64,000 bases of DNA from Labilibacter sediminis (GTDB taxonomy: Bacteria > Bacteroidota > Bacteroidia > Bacteroidales > Marinilabiliaceae), in contig NZ_VCHY01000010.1 in the NCBI RefSeq assembly GCF_005877885.1, positions 124,001 through 188,000 of the forward strand, in the 5' to 3' direction. Position 1 is the stretch's first letter; every line of letters begins with the position of its first letter. Below the pieces are notes generated by a model. The model was not told where the DNA came from and ran no database searches. It saw nothing but the letters and a program-made list of their open reading frames with translations. The position numbers and the translations under genes are program-made. Below are positions 27,411-41,385 of the stretch, piece after piece.

Positions 27411-28514
27411 ATGAAAAAATTATTATTACTCCTTATCACTGCTCCATTTTTATTTTCTTCTTGTGAAAATGATGATGCTGCTCCTAAAATTACAATTGAA
27501 AAAGTTGTTGAAGTAGCAGATGCATATTTAGTAAATTACGGAAGCTACTCAAGTACAGAAGGTTCCATCTCTGCCTTTGATATTGACGGTTCTAAAATTT
27601 ATAACAGTGTATACCAATTATCCAACGAAGTACCTATGAGCGGAAAACCTCAGTATGCTTATGATTATAAAGGAAAAACATACTTTATGGGTAACGCAAA
27701 GGATGAAATTTTCTATACTGACAGCGATACTTTAAGACAAACAGAAAATGGAGTATCTGCTGATATTATTAAACCTCGCTTTTGTATTGGACATGGAGAT
27801 TACCTATATATATCATGCTATGGTGGAGATGTATGGGATGACAGCAGTCTTGGTTATATTGCCAAATTCAATACAGTAACAAAAACTGTTGAAGCTAAAA
27901 TAGATATGCCTGGAGGGCCTGAAGGACTAGAAATTGTAAATGATAAATTATACTGTGCTCTTAATTACAGCAAAAAAATTGCAGTAATGGATTTAGCTTC
28001 CAATGCAATCACATACATCGAAACTCCTGCTGTTAGTTCGTATTTCTTAAAAGATGACAGCAATAATCTATATGTTTCTCTTGTAAGTACCTACAGTGAT
28101 TTTAGTACTGAAACAGGTTTAGGTTACATCAATACTAATACGGACGAATTAAGCAGTATTTATAAACTAGGTAATGTGAGCACAAACTACTGCTCTATCA
28201 TGTCATTTAATTCTGATAAAAGTAAAATATTTGTATCTGCATCTAGCTGGGTACAAAAAGAGGATGATTCATGGGTACAAAAAGGAGGTGTTTTTGAATT
28301 TAACACCGACACAAAAACCTTTGAATCTGAAGCATTTATTAGCTCAATTGACGGGTTAAATGGAGTTTCTGTTAATCCTTCTACTGATGATATATATATA
28401 CTTATTTCTGAAAGCACCACTTCTACCGGACTTTTACAAGTATATAGCGAAGATGGAACACTTAGTAATTCATACGAAACAGGCATATCTCCATATTGGA
28501 TTTTGTATAGATAA
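27411..28514 (+). CDS. btuG: BtuG-like cobalamin-binding beta-propeller lipoprotein
   Basis: It starts 17 bases after the receptor stop, in the same riboswitch-controlled transcript. The 367-residue protein has a lipoprotein signal (lipobox FSSC, Cys18) followed by propeller blades of the DUF5074 type, such as YIAKFNTVTKTVEAKIDMPGGPEGLEIVNDKLYCALNYSKKIAVMDLASNAIT and LTGLLQVYSEDG-like strands, ending SPYWILYR. In Bacteroides BtuG, a surface lipoprotein of this fold, captures B12 tightly and forms a lid on BtuB. The paired order BtuB-BtuG supports the same function here. Confidence 0.78.
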   Translation: MKKLLLLLITAPFLFSSCENDDAAPKITIEKVVEVADAYLVNYGSYSSTEGSISAFDIDGSKIYNSVYQLSNEVPMSGKPQYAYDYKGKTYFMGNAKDEIFYTDSDTLRQTENGVSADIIKPRFCIGHGDYLYISCYGGDVWDDSSLGYIAKFNTVTKTVEAKIDMPGGPEGLEIVNDKLYCALNYSKKIAVMDLASNAITYIETPAVSSYFLKDDSNNLYVSLVSTYSDFSTETGLGYINTNTDELSSIYKLGNVSTNYCSIMSFNSDKSKIFVSASSWVQKEDDSWVQKGGVFEFNTDTKTFESEAFISSIDGLNGVSVNPSTDDIYILISESTTSTGLLQVYSEDGTLSNSYETGISPYWILYR

Positions 28515-28537
28515 ATTATTTGCCACTATATAACTTT

Positions 28538-28575
28538 AAAAGCATGTTTTTTCTCTTTTGATAAAACATGCTTTT
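28538..28575 (+). terminator. Terminator after the btuB-btuG transcript
   Basis: Perfect 13-base arms AAAAGCATGTTTT and AAAACATGCTTTT surround a 12-base loop and end in a T run. Confidence 0.88.
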
Positions 28576-28579
28576 TTAA

Positions 28580-30682
<2,103 letters not shown>

Positions 30683-30687
30683 TTTCT

Positions 30688-31233
30688 GTGAACTACTTGA
30701 ATAATATTAGAGTTAAAATAAGCGCTTATTTATTGAATCAAAGGCTAAAAAAAAATAAGCGCAATCCTATTATATGTAATTTAAAACAAGCCAAAACAGT
30801 TGGCATACTATTTAATTCTGTTTTAAAAGAAGATATTAAAACGGTAAAACAATTAGAAGCCGATTTAAAAGAACAAAACACTAAAGTAGAGATACTAGGT
30901 TTTGCAAACATAAAAAGAAACGGTGAAACATTAATTGGTGATAACCAACATCATTACATTTATAAAAATGATTTTAACTGGATTTACAAACCTAAAAATC
31001 CTGAATTGCAATCGTTTTTAACTAAAAAATACGACATTCTGATTAACTTATATCAGGATGATATATTTGCCGTAGAATCAATGGTTAAAACATCCGACGC
31101 CACTTTTAAAGTAGGGTGTGCACACCTACACCCCAGCTGGCACGATTTAATGATAGATGTGGGATCTAAAAAAGGTGATTCAAACTATTTAAGCGAACAG
31201 ATAAATCATTACCTAAGCATGATAAATAGTTAA
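30688..31233 (+). CDS. DUF6913-family conserved protein
   Basis: This 181-residue protein starts with GTG 5 bases after ligA and is probably coupled to it. It is cytoplasmic, basic at the N-terminus, and has an alternating sheet-helix pattern (KTVGILFNSVLKEDIKTVKQLEADLKEQNTKVEILGFAN, then KYDILINLYQDD and FKVGCAHLHPSWHDLMIDVG). This matches the Bacteroidota family annotated as DUF6913. The role is unknown; a link to DNA repair is suggested only by position. Confidence 0.7.
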   Translation: MNYLNNIRVKISAYLLNQRLKKNKRNPIICNLKQAKTVGILFNSVLKEDIKTVKQLEADLKEQNTKVEILGFANIKRNGETLIGDNQHHYIYKNDFNWIYKPKNPELQSFLTKKYDILINLYQDDIFAVESMVKTSDATFKVGCAHLHPSWHDLMIDVGSKKGDSNYLSEQINHYLSMINS

Positions 31234-31309
31234 TTGGCATAGAAATTGATCTCATTCTATCGCTTCTTAAAATGAAATTATAATAATATCTAACCAAAAT
31301 AATTAAGCA

Positions 31310-31897
31310 ATGAACGTTAAATTACTTTCTTCACTACTTACAATTGCCCTTATTTTTTCAGCTTGTTCTACACGTAAAATAGAAAGGGTATCTCCTGACG
31401 AAACAATTGACCTTAGCGGCAGATGGAACGATGCCGACTCTAAAATGGTAGCTGAAGCCATGGTTGACCAAGTACTTTCCGGAGCATGGATTGATAATTA
31501 CATGAGAGAAAACGATGGCAAAAAACCGGTAGTGATTGTTGGTTTGGTATACAATAAATCACACGAACACATTAACGCCGGAACATTTATTAAAGATGTT
31601 GAGCGTGCATTTATAAATAGCGGAAGAGTTCGATTGGTTCAGGCTTCTGAAAAAAGAGAAGAGCTTAGAAGAGAACGTGCTGCACAGCAAGAATTTGCAT
31701 CAAACGAAACTGCAAAAAAATGGGGCAAAGAATTAGGTGCCGACTTTATGCTTAATGGAGATATCAACTCTATTGTTGATACCTACAAAAAAGAACGCGT
31801 AAATTACTATCAAACAAATCTGGAACTTTCGAACCTGGAGACCAATGAAATAGTTTGGATAGGCGACAAAAAAATTAAGAAGTATATTAACAAGTAA
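31310..31897 (+). CDS. lpoB: LpoB-like penicillin-binding-protein activator lipoprotein
   Basis: The 195-residue lipoprotein (lipobox FSAC, Cys19) contains the LpoB/YcfM-type domain: TIDLSGRWNDADSKMVAEAMVDQVLSG, KPVVIVGLVYNKSHEHIN, FIKDVERAFINSGRVRLV, GADFMLNGDINSIVD, and ETNEIVWIGDKKIKKY at the C-terminus. LpoB activates class A penicillin-binding proteins from the outer membrane. In this phylum the family often sits next to the COG3014-type lipoprotein found here at 32040. The homology is clear; the PBP partner is inferred. Confidence 0.82.
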   Translation: MNVKLLSSLLTIALIFSACSTRKIERVSPDETIDLSGRWNDADSKMVAEAMVDQVLSGAWIDNYMRENDGKKPVVIVGLVYNKSHEHINAGTFIKDVERAFINSGRVRLVQASEKREELRRERAAQQEFASNETAKKWGKELGADFMLNGDINSIVDTYKKERVNYYQTNLELSNLETNEIVWIGDKKIKKYINK

Positions 31898-31914
31898 ATA
31901 TTTACCATACCAGT

Positions 31915-31948
31915 ACTATACACATATCATTGACTTTATGTGTATAGT
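31915..31948 (+). terminator. Terminator or operator hairpin after lpoB
   Basis: Perfect 12-base arms ACTATACACATA and TATGTGTATAGT with a 10-base loop are followed by ATTATTTT. The stem is AT-rich but long, so a terminator is likely. Confidence 0.6.
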
Positions 31949-32039
31949 ATTATTTTGTCTGTATAAAGACAGAAAGCATCTTCTATTTACTATCTTTTAA
32001 TATTTCTTCCTATTTATCTTCAGCGCATAATCAAACACT

Positions 32040-33446
32040 ATGTTATTTAATTCCAATAAATTAATACAACTTGTTCTAATTGCCTTTATAAGCATGTTGC
32101 TATATGGTTGCGCAACTTATTACCAAAAAAACCTTGCGTTGCAATCCCATATTACCTCAGGTAATTTTTCAAGTGCAGATAAACTTTTGGATAAGGATAA
32201 AAAAGGAGAAGAAGGTATTAACAGGGTACTTTTTTATATGAATAAAGGATTGGTAAAGTTTATGATGGGAGAACATGAACTCAGCAATTCCTATTTTAAT
32301 AAAGCGGATTTATATAATGAAGACTATAGGAAAAGCATGGGAAGCGAAGCGCTGGCTTTAATATCAAATCCCATGGTAAAACCATACAAACCCGAAGACT
32401 TTGAAGCCGTATTGGTTCATTACTACAAATCTCTTAACTATTTATTTTTAAACAAATACGAAGAGGCTCTAGTAGAGTGTAGAAGAATAAACATTCAACT
32501 ACAGATGCTCAACGATAAATACAAAAAGAGTCAAAACAAATATGCCAATGATGCTTTTGCTCACAACCTTATGGGTATGATTTATGACGCATCCGGAGAT
32601 AGAAACAACGCTTTTATTGCCTATAGAAATGCTTATGAGGCCTACGAAAATGATTACAAAACACTATTTGGTCTGGACTCTCCCGAACAACTAAAAAAAG
32701 ATTTATTAAGAACTGCATATCAAACAGGTTTTATGGATGACTATGATTTTTATAGTCGAAAATTTAACCTGAAATATGAACCCGGCCATGAAAATAACGG
32801 AACATTGGTTTTTTTATGGATGAATGGTTTTGGTCCTGTAAAAGCTGAGTGGAGTATTAATTTTACCAACACAGGGTATAATGATGGCTGGGTTACTTTT
32901 GCCAATGAAGAGCATGGATTTAGCTTCCCCATATACATTGGCAACAAAAAAAGAGACGAGCAGAACGCCTTTAAAAACCTTTCGTTTTTAAGAGTTGCTT
33001 TTCCAAAATACGTTGAACGCAAACCTGCTTATAAAGGAGCCTCTCTTTATGTTAACGGATCAAATTATCCTCTTGAACTTTCTGAAAATATAAACGCCAT
33101 TGCATTTCAATCGCTGGAAGATAGAATGGCCAGAGAATTAGCTTATGGCATTGCTCGTTTAGCCACAAAAAAAGCTCTGGAAGAACTTGCCAATAACAAA
33201 GACCAAAACTTAGGTACAGTTGTGAGTATTATTAATGCCATTACCGAAAAAGCAGACACACGCAACTGGCAATCGCTTCCCTATGCAATACATTACGCCA
33301 GAATACCTTTGCCAGAAGGCAATCATGAGGTATCCTTACAGTTAAACAATGTAAAGGGCACCCAGCAAAAGTTTTCTTTTGATATCAAGAAAAACAAAAC
33401 GACTTTTTTCTCATATCATCAGCTCGAAAGTTCGCACGTACAATAA
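32040..33446 (+). CDS. COG3014-family lipoprotein with TPR-like repeats
   Basis: The 468-residue protein has a lipoprotein signal (lipobox LYGC, Cys24). Helical repeats then resemble tetratricopeptides: INRVLFYMNKGLVKFMMGEHELSNSYFNKAD, YYKSLNYLFLNKYEEALVECRRIN, and AFAHNLMGMIYDASGDRNNAFIAYRNAYEAYENDY. The second half is beta-rich, ending in a carboxyl segment on which SLQLNNVKGTQQKFSFDI sits. It matches COG3014, usually next to LpoB-like lipoproteins, which supports a role in cell-envelope assembly. Function is otherwise unproven. Confidence 0.72.
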   Translation: MLFNSNKLIQLVLIAFISMLLYGCATYYQKNLALQSHITSGNFSSADKLLDKDKKGEEGINRVLFYMNKGLVKFMMGEHELSNSYFNKADLYNEDYRKSMGSEALALISNPMVKPYKPEDFEAVLVHYYKSLNYLFLNKYEEALVECRRINIQLQMLNDKYKKSQNKYANDAFAHNLMGMIYDASGDRNNAFIAYRNAYEAYENDYKTLFGLDSPEQLKKDLLRTAYQTGFMDDYDFYSRKFNLKYEPGHENNGTLVFLWMNGFGPVKAEWSINFTNTGYNDGWVTFANEEHGFSFPIYIGNKKRDEQNAFKNLSFLRVAFPKYVERKPAYKGASLYVNGSNYPLELSENINAIAFQSLEDRMARELAYGIARLATKKALEELANNKDQNLGTVVSIINAITEKADTRNWQSLPYAIHYARIPLPEGNHEVSLQLNNVKGTQQKFSFDIKKNKTTFFSYHQLESSHVQ

Positions 33447-33660
33447 TTACTTTCAAACAACTTTTATCACCTTTTCTATCAAACATCAAAGAATTTCGAA
33501 CATTCAGAAAATAAATTTGGAATGATTTGGTTGAAAATTGTATTTTGACTTTTTCATTATAAAAACCTCCTTTTTAGCTTGTTTTTTCATAAATCAACAG
33601 ATTTATGAGATTAAATAAAGAGGATTACGATGCAATTATTTAATTAAGTTCCTATAACCC

Positions 33661-36369
33661 GTGAATTTAAAAAGTACACGTTACAACCAATACCTTAAAC
33701 ACTGGAAAAGTCAGTTTAGTATTTATGCAGAACTAATGACTTCCAACCTGATGTTGCTTACAAATCTGGAAGCGGACCACCTAACTCCAATCGCCTATAG
33801 CGACCCATCAGAAAGTAACACTTTCACAAAACAGCTTAATCCATATAGCATTACCCAAAGTACTATTAATAAACTTACCAACATACTTGTACCTAATCTT
33901 CAAACAGATGTAAAGTGGAAAAATTCATTGGAATATATGGCTGACTTTAAATGCTTTTATGCACTTATTGTTTCCAATGCCGATGGAACAGCCTTTGGTG
34001 CTCTTTGTATGTATTCAAGAGAGGTTAGTTTTTTTGATGAAGAAAAAATTAATCATCTGGGAAAAATTAAAAACTTAATTGAAGATGACTTAAAAAACAT
34101 AAGCAAATCAGATATAATACCCAGCATACCCAGAGACACTCTCTTATCCGATGATGAGAAATTCAAACACTTTTTCCACTTCTCCCCCATTGGTATTTTT
34201 TATTTTGATACAAATCTGATCATTACAGATTTAAACAATAAATTTTGTGAAATAATTAAATCACCAAGAGAAATATTACTGGGATTAGATATTAATCTGA
34301 TCAAGGATAGAAGAGTGATTCCACCCTTGAAAAGTGCACTTTCCGGAGTTGAAGATGAGTACCAGGGTGAATACATCACATCAACCAGCAAAACCAACAC
34401 ACAAATACTGCTTAAGACTTCACCCATATACGATAGTAACAATAATATAACAGGTGGTATTGGAGTTGTACAGGATATATCGAAAAATATACATACAGAA
34501 AATGCACTTAAAACAAGTGAACTTAAGTATCGCGATCTGGTAGAAAAAATTAATGATGTTATTTTTTCCATAGACAAAGAAGGCATTTGTACCTATACCA
34601 GTCCGGTAATTAAGTTATTAATAGGGTACACTCCTGAAGAAATTATTGGTTATCACTTTATGAATTTTATTCATGACCAGCATAAAATTACGTTTCACGA
34701 TGCTCTAATTAAAGTATCACAAGGTAGTACAGTAATTTCTGAAGTAAAATTAAAAAATAAAGAAGGCTCTTACCATTGGATACGAAATTCGATGCGACCA
34801 GTTTACAATGAGGAAGGAAACTTTACCGGCATACACGGTATAGCACAGGATATTGAAGAAACCAGGCTGGCAGAAATCTCTCTTAAGGAAAGTGAAGAAC
34901 AATTCAGAATGGTAGCTACCCATATCTCAGACCTTATATATGAATGGGATCCCTTAACAGATCAATTAAAGTGGTATGGCCCCCCTAAGGTACTTTCTTC
35001 TCAATTGGAAAACATAAATAAACTATCTGATTTAAAAAAGATTATCACCAGTAGCAATCATGATAAAATAGATGATCTATGGAACAAAGCGGTTCAAGAT
35101 AAAAAAGCCTGGAAATCAGAATTCGTATTGAGAACAGGATCTATAGAACCAATCTACATTTTAGGTAGCGGACTGATGTTAAGTAAAAATGATATTGCAT
35201 TTAAAGGTTTTGGTACTTTAACAAACATAACAGAACAAAAGAAACTCATTAAAAACCTAAAGGATTCAAATGAGCAATTGGCCGAAAACATCACTAAAAC
35301 AAATGGTTTATTAACCGTTATTCCGGATATGATGTTTGTATTTAATAGCGAAGGCCATATCACTGACTTTAGCTGTAATCAGGAAGACCAGTTATATGCC
35401 AGTAAAGATGAGTTCTTAAATAAGAATATAATCAACGTACTCCCTTCCGAAATTGCTATTCTGACACAAAATAAAATCAAAACGGTTTTAGAAAATAAGA
35501 AAACAGACACCTATAAATACCAATTGGAAATTAACGGTAAACCAGAGACCTTTGAATCGCGCATGGTGTATTTGAATAAAAACCACGCCCTGGCCATTGT
35601 ACGAAATATCACCACTCAGGAGATAGCCAAAATGGAACTGATTGCTGCCAAAGAAAAAGCAGAAGAAAGCGACCGGTTAAAGTCGTCGTTTTTAGCTAAC
35701 ATGTCGCATGAAATCAGAACACCCATGAATGGGATTATAGGATTTTCAGAGCTTTTAAGTGCAAAAACACTAAACCCTGAAGAAAGAGAGTATTACACTT
35801 CGGTTATCATTAAAAGCGGACACCAACTTCTGGAAATTATTAATGATGTACTAGAGATTTCAAAAATAGAAACAGGACAAATTAAGGTCAATAAATCGCT
35901 TGTTAATATTAATGAACTGCTACAATTGTTACTTTCTTTTTTTAGCAATAAAGCAATTGAAAAAAACACTAACATTAAAATTAGTACCCCGTTAAACAAT
36001 GATGATGCTACCATTTATTCCGATGCCAGCAAACTAAAACAGATTTTAAATAATTTAATTAGTAATGCTATAAAATTTACATCTAATGGAAAGATAAATG
36101 TGGGTTATGAAATAAACAATGACAAGTTTATTGTATTTTTTATTGAGGACAATGGAATTGGAATAGCAACAAATGAACAATTAAAAATTTTTGAACGCTT
36201 TACTCAGGCCAATCCTCAAATAGCCAGAAAACATGGGGGTACGGGACTTGGGTTATCCATATCACAAAGTTTAACGGAGTTACTGGGCGGAAAAATATGG
36301 GTTGATTCGGAGCTTGGCAAAGGAGCTAAATTCTCTTTTTCTATTCCCTACCAAACATCTCCTGAATAA
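33661..36369 (+). CDS. Cytoplasmic multi-PAS sensor histidine kinase
   Basis: The 902-residue protein begins with GTG and has no signal peptide or transmembrane helix. A GAF-like domain (about 1-145: YALIVSNADGTAFGALCMY) is followed by about four PAS domains (about 168-280, 285-405, 412-525 and 545-650). After these come HisKA with His683 in ANMSHEIRTPMNGIIGFSELL, and a HATPase with N box NNLISNAIKFTSNG and G boxes DNGIGIA and HGGTGLGLSI. It has no receiver domain, so it needs a separate response regulator; the single-receiver protein at 52564 is one possibility. A -7-like TAAATTTG lies at 33512-33519. The signal sensed is unknown. Confidence 0.88.
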   Translation: MNLKSTRYNQYLKHWKSQFSIYAELMTSNLMLLTNLEADHLTPIAYSDPSESNTFTKQLNPYSITQSTINKLTNILVPNLQTDVKWKNSLEYMADFKCFYALIVSNADGTAFGALCMYSREVSFFDEEKINHLGKIKNLIEDDLKNISKSDIIPSIPRDTLLSDDEKFKHFFHFSPIGIFYFDTNLIITDLNNKFCEIIKSPREILLGLDINLIKDRRVIPPLKSALSGVEDEYQGEYITSTSKTNTQILLKTSPIYDSNNNITGGIGVVQDISKNIHTENALKTSELKYRDLVEKINDVIFSIDKEGICTYTSPVIKLLIGYTPEEIIGYHFMNFIHDQHKITFHDALIKVSQGSTVISEVKLKNKEGSYHWIRNSMRPVYNEEGNFTGIHGIAQDIEETRLAEISLKESEEQFRMVATHISDLIYEWDPLTDQLKWYGPPKVLSSQLENINKLSDLKKIITSSNHDKIDDLWNKAVQDKKAWKSEFVLRTGSIEPIYILGSGLMLSKNDIAFKGFGTLTNITEQKKLIKNLKDSNEQLAENITKTNGLLTVIPDMMFVFNSEGHITDFSCNQEDQLYASKDEFLNKNIINVLPSEIAILTQNKIKTVLENKKTDTYKYQLEINGKPETFESRMVYLNKNHALAIVRNITTQEIAKMELIAAKEKAEESDRLKSSFLANMSHEIRTPMNGIIGFSELLSAKTLNPEEREYYTSVIIKSGHQLLEIINDVLEISKIETGQIKVNKSLVNINELLQLLLSFFSNKAIEKNTNIKISTPLNNDDATIYSDASKLKQILNNLISNAIKFTSNGKINVGYEINNDKFIVFFIEDNGIGIATNEQLKIFERFTQANPQIARKHGGTGLGLSISQSLTELLGGKIWVDSELGKGAKFSFSIPYQTSPE

Positions 36370-36372
36370 CCA

Positions 36373-36981
36373 TTATTGCGTTTTAATATATTCGCACTTT
36401 GCTGATTCTACTTTCGACAAACGATTAACCACTTTGTCTACTTCTGACTGCCGTAAACTGAATTCGATATAACATGACAGATCAAACTGCTGAGTTGTTA
36501 AAGCCAACCCTTCTTCTTTAACAATTTTCATTACATGGTTCATAGCCAAATAATCAAATTTTACTCCGTAAAAATCATTTACCGTTTTTTCAACTATGGT
36601 AGCATTAGCAATCGCATCTATAGTTGCTTCTTTATACGCATGTATTAAACCAGGTACACCTAATTTAGTACCCCCAAAATACCTTACAACCACCACCAAT
36701 ATATTTGTTAGCTCATGTGATTTTAGCTGGCCAAGAATAGGTTTTCCTGCAGTTCCCGACGGCTCTCCATCATCGTTGGCCCGATAACGTAAACCATCTG
36801 TACCTAATTGCCATGCAAAGCAATGGTGTCGAGCATCATAATACTCATCTCTTAATGCTTTAACATACTCCTTTATCTCTTCTTCGGAATACACGGGATA
36901 AGCATAAGCAATAAACTTACTTCCTTTTTCCTTATATATGCCTTCTGATGCTTTGGTTATAGTTTTGTAGTTATCAACCAT
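36373..36981 (-). CDS. YigZ/IMPACT-family protein
   Basis: The start at 36981 (MVDNYKTITKASEGIYKEKGSKFIAYAYPV) is the normal family N-terminus; an ATG 11 codons upstream is less likely. The 202-residue protein has the UPF0029/IMPACT core HHCFAWQLGTDGLRYRANDDGEPSGTAGKPILGQL and VVVRYFGGTKLGVPGLIHAYKEA, plus the C-terminal DUF1949-like half. Family members are cytoplasmic; eukaryotic IMPACT affects translation control, the bacterial role is unclear. It converges on the histidine kinase with a 3-base gap. Confidence 0.88.
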   Translation of the reverse strand: MVDNYKTITKASEGIYKEKGSKFIAYAYPVYSEEEIKEYVKALRDEYYDARHHCFAWQLGTDGLRYRANDDGEPSGTAGKPILGQLKSHELTNILVVVVRYFGGTKLGVPGLIHAYKEATIDAIANATIVEKTVNDFYGVKFDYLAMNHVMKIVKEEGLALTTQQFDLSCYIEFSLRQSEVDKVVNRLSKVESAKCEYIKTQ

Positions 36982-37046
36982 CAGCTTAATACGCTTAAAA
37001 TATGAAGTTGACAAATGTATAAAAAGTTTGTTGGTTTAAACGAAAA

Positions 37047-37071
37047 CAGGATGCCAAAAACTGACACCCTG
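37047..37071 (-). terminator. Probable terminator after the NigD-like gene
   Basis: On the minus strand CAGGGTG (37071-37065) pairs with CATCCTG (37053-37047), one G-T pair included, and is followed by TTTT. Confidence 0.5.
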
Positions 37072-37098
37072 CTATACTTTTTCAAATAAACAAAAACC

Positions 37099-37797
37099 TT
37101 AATTACCAACCGTTGGCGAATATATTATACGATAAATATCTTCACTTGACGTATCCTTATTGATGACTAAATCAAATTCTATATCTTCTCTTTCATAACC
37201 TTCTAAATGTAGCAATGCCATTAAATTAAAACTTTGTAATCTTGAACCAATTTCTGAAGTGACATCATCCTCATTATTGTAACTTCTCAGCTCTAACTCA
37301 ATCACCTCACCAACTGTTTGGTTTTCTTCATTATAGCATAAAGAAAACACATTATCTGTTTCTGACAGATAATACTTAATATCCATATTAAGGTAATCTC
37401 CAGTCACAAGAAGGTAACTTAGAGCCACTTGTCCAGTACCCAGAGTATCCCTACTTTCCTCATTTACTACTTGAATATCTGATCTATCAACAGGCAGTAT
37501 ATCCCCGGTGAGTTCCACTAAAAAATCATACCCCGCCATTTCAGATCCTTCACTCACAACATAGTAAGCAAAATAAACTCTATCCCCACTTTTTAAACCT
37601 TCTTCTGTATCTTCAAAATTCTCAATCTTAAGCGTTATATCATCATCAGTTACTACATAATGCCCACCATATAAGTTATCGTAAAAACCCCATGATCCAT
37701 ACTGAGGTCGATAATCATCATCATTTTTAATACAACTACCCAATGCCACCAATAAAAGGATGGCAGCTACAATGTTTTTTAATTTTAATAAACTCAT
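37099..37797 (-). CDS. NigD-like lipoprotein
   Basis: The 232-residue lipoprotein (lipobox LGSC, Cys22) reads CIKNDDDYRPQYGSWGFYDNLYGGHYVVTDDDITLKIEN and then GLKSGDRVYFAYYVVSE. This matches the NigD-like family, with an OB-like N-terminal and a beta-sandwich C-terminal domain. NigD proteins are outer-membrane or periplasmic proteins known from Bacteroidota and often encoded as single genes; their role is not settled. It is divergent from the aminotransferase at 37982. Confidence 0.65.
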   Translation of the reverse strand: MSLLKLKNIVAAILLLVALGSCIKNDDDYRPQYGSWGFYDNLYGGHYVVTDDDITLKIENFEDTEEGLKSGDRVYFAYYVVSEGSEMAGYDFLVELTGDILPVDRSDIQVVNEESRDTLGTGQVALSYLLVTGDYLNMDIKYYLSETDNVFSLCYNEENQTVGEVIELELRSYNNEDDVTSEIGSRLQSFNLMALLHLEGYEREDIEFDLVINKDTSSEDIYRIIYSPTVGN

Positions 37798-37981
37798 TTT
37801 CCTAATGCTTAAATATTTAATTTATACTTTTATTTTATAACATTACCCATTCATAATGCATAATGAAATCAATTATCTTACATTTAGATTTGATTTTTCT
37901 TACATGGTTGCGTCAGAAATCCAAAAATATATTAAAAGTGAATAATCAATACTATTCTTAATAAATAAAGTAAACTATTAT

Positions 37982-38815
37982 ATGAATTATTTAGGGAACT
38001 ATTTTATACAAAATGGAGAAGTTCAATTACTTAACACCTACAATTCAAATGAAGATGATAACAAACATGACGTATACGAGGTTATCAGGGTAGAAGATGG
38101 CATACCTCTTTTTATACACGACCATTTAAATAGGTTAAAACGAAGCTTTATCAAATTGAACTATAACTACGATCTATCTAATAATAAAATTATACAATCT
38201 ATTCAACAACTCATACATATTGACCATATTATAAATGATAATATTAAAATATCATGCAATATAATTGACGATAATGATAGCAGTTCATATTTTATTTTCA
38301 GAATCCCTTCTTATTATCCGTCTGATAAGTTATATGAACACGGAGTAAAGACCATCACCTTAGATGCAGAAAGGCCTAATCCTAATATTAAAATAGCGAA
38401 TACAAAAGTACGCATCACAGCCAACCAAAAAATTGCAAATCAACATGTTTTTGAAGCATTACTGATTAACCATAATGGCTATATTACAGAAGGTAGCAGA
38501 ACTAATTTATTCTTTATCAAAGGTGATACCATTTACACAGCACCTTCTGACCTGGTTCTTGAAGGTATTATAAGATCAAAAGTTATGGAGATCATTGAAG
38601 AAAATAATTACTCATTAAAAACAGAATGCATACATACCTCTTCAATCGATCAACTTGACGCAGCATTTATCACAGGTACCTCCTCACGTATTTTACCCAT
38701 TCAACAAATCGAGAATAAAATACTGAATACCAATCATCAAATCATTAAAGATTTAACCTCATTACTACAGCAAAAAATTAATAATTATAAAACAAAAAAT
38801 GCCGGAACACATTAA
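37982..38815 (+). CDS. Class IV aminotransferase (branched-chain/aminodeoxychorismate lyase-like)
   Basis: The 277-residue PLP protein follows the fold-type IV pattern: VYEVIRVEDGIPLFIHDHLNRLKRS at the N-terminus, a Lys in the NPNIKIANTKVRITANQKIA segment, GYITEGSRTNLFFIKGDTIYT with the conserved Glu, LVLEGIIRSKVMEI, and DAAFITGTSSRILPIQQI. The family covers branched-chain aminotransferase, D-amino-acid aminotransferase and aminodeoxychorismate lyase (PabC). Length and motifs do not settle which one. Its stop codon lies inside a terminator hairpin. Confidence 0.78.
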   Translation: MNYLGNYFIQNGEVQLLNTYNSNEDDNKHDVYEVIRVEDGIPLFIHDHLNRLKRSFIKLNYNYDLSNNKIIQSIQQLIHIDHIINDNIKISCNIIDDNDSSSYFIFRIPSYYPSDKLYEHGVKTITLDAERPNPNIKIANTKVRITANQKIANQHVFEALLINHNGYITEGSRTNLFFIKGDTIYTAPSDLVLEGIIRSKVMEIIEENNYSLKTECIHTSSIDQLDAAFITGTSSRILPIQQIENKILNTNHQIIKDLTSLLQQKINNYKTKNAGTH

Positions 38816-38829
38816 TTGCTCCGGCATTT
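38797..38829 (+). terminator. Terminator overlapping the aminotransferase stop codon
   Basis: Arms AAATGCCGGA (38797-38806) and TCCGGCATTT (38820-38829) flank the TAA at 38813-38815, followed by ATATTTT. Confidence 0.75.
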
Positions 38830-38849
38830 ATATTTTATGATAACTATCT

Positions 38850-41300
<2,451 letters not shown>

Positions 41301-41385
41301 AAAATATTATAATGGTTATGTTATTTATTCATTCGTATTTAGAATAGCTCCAACTATTAACAGCTTAATGTATTAACAGTTCAAA

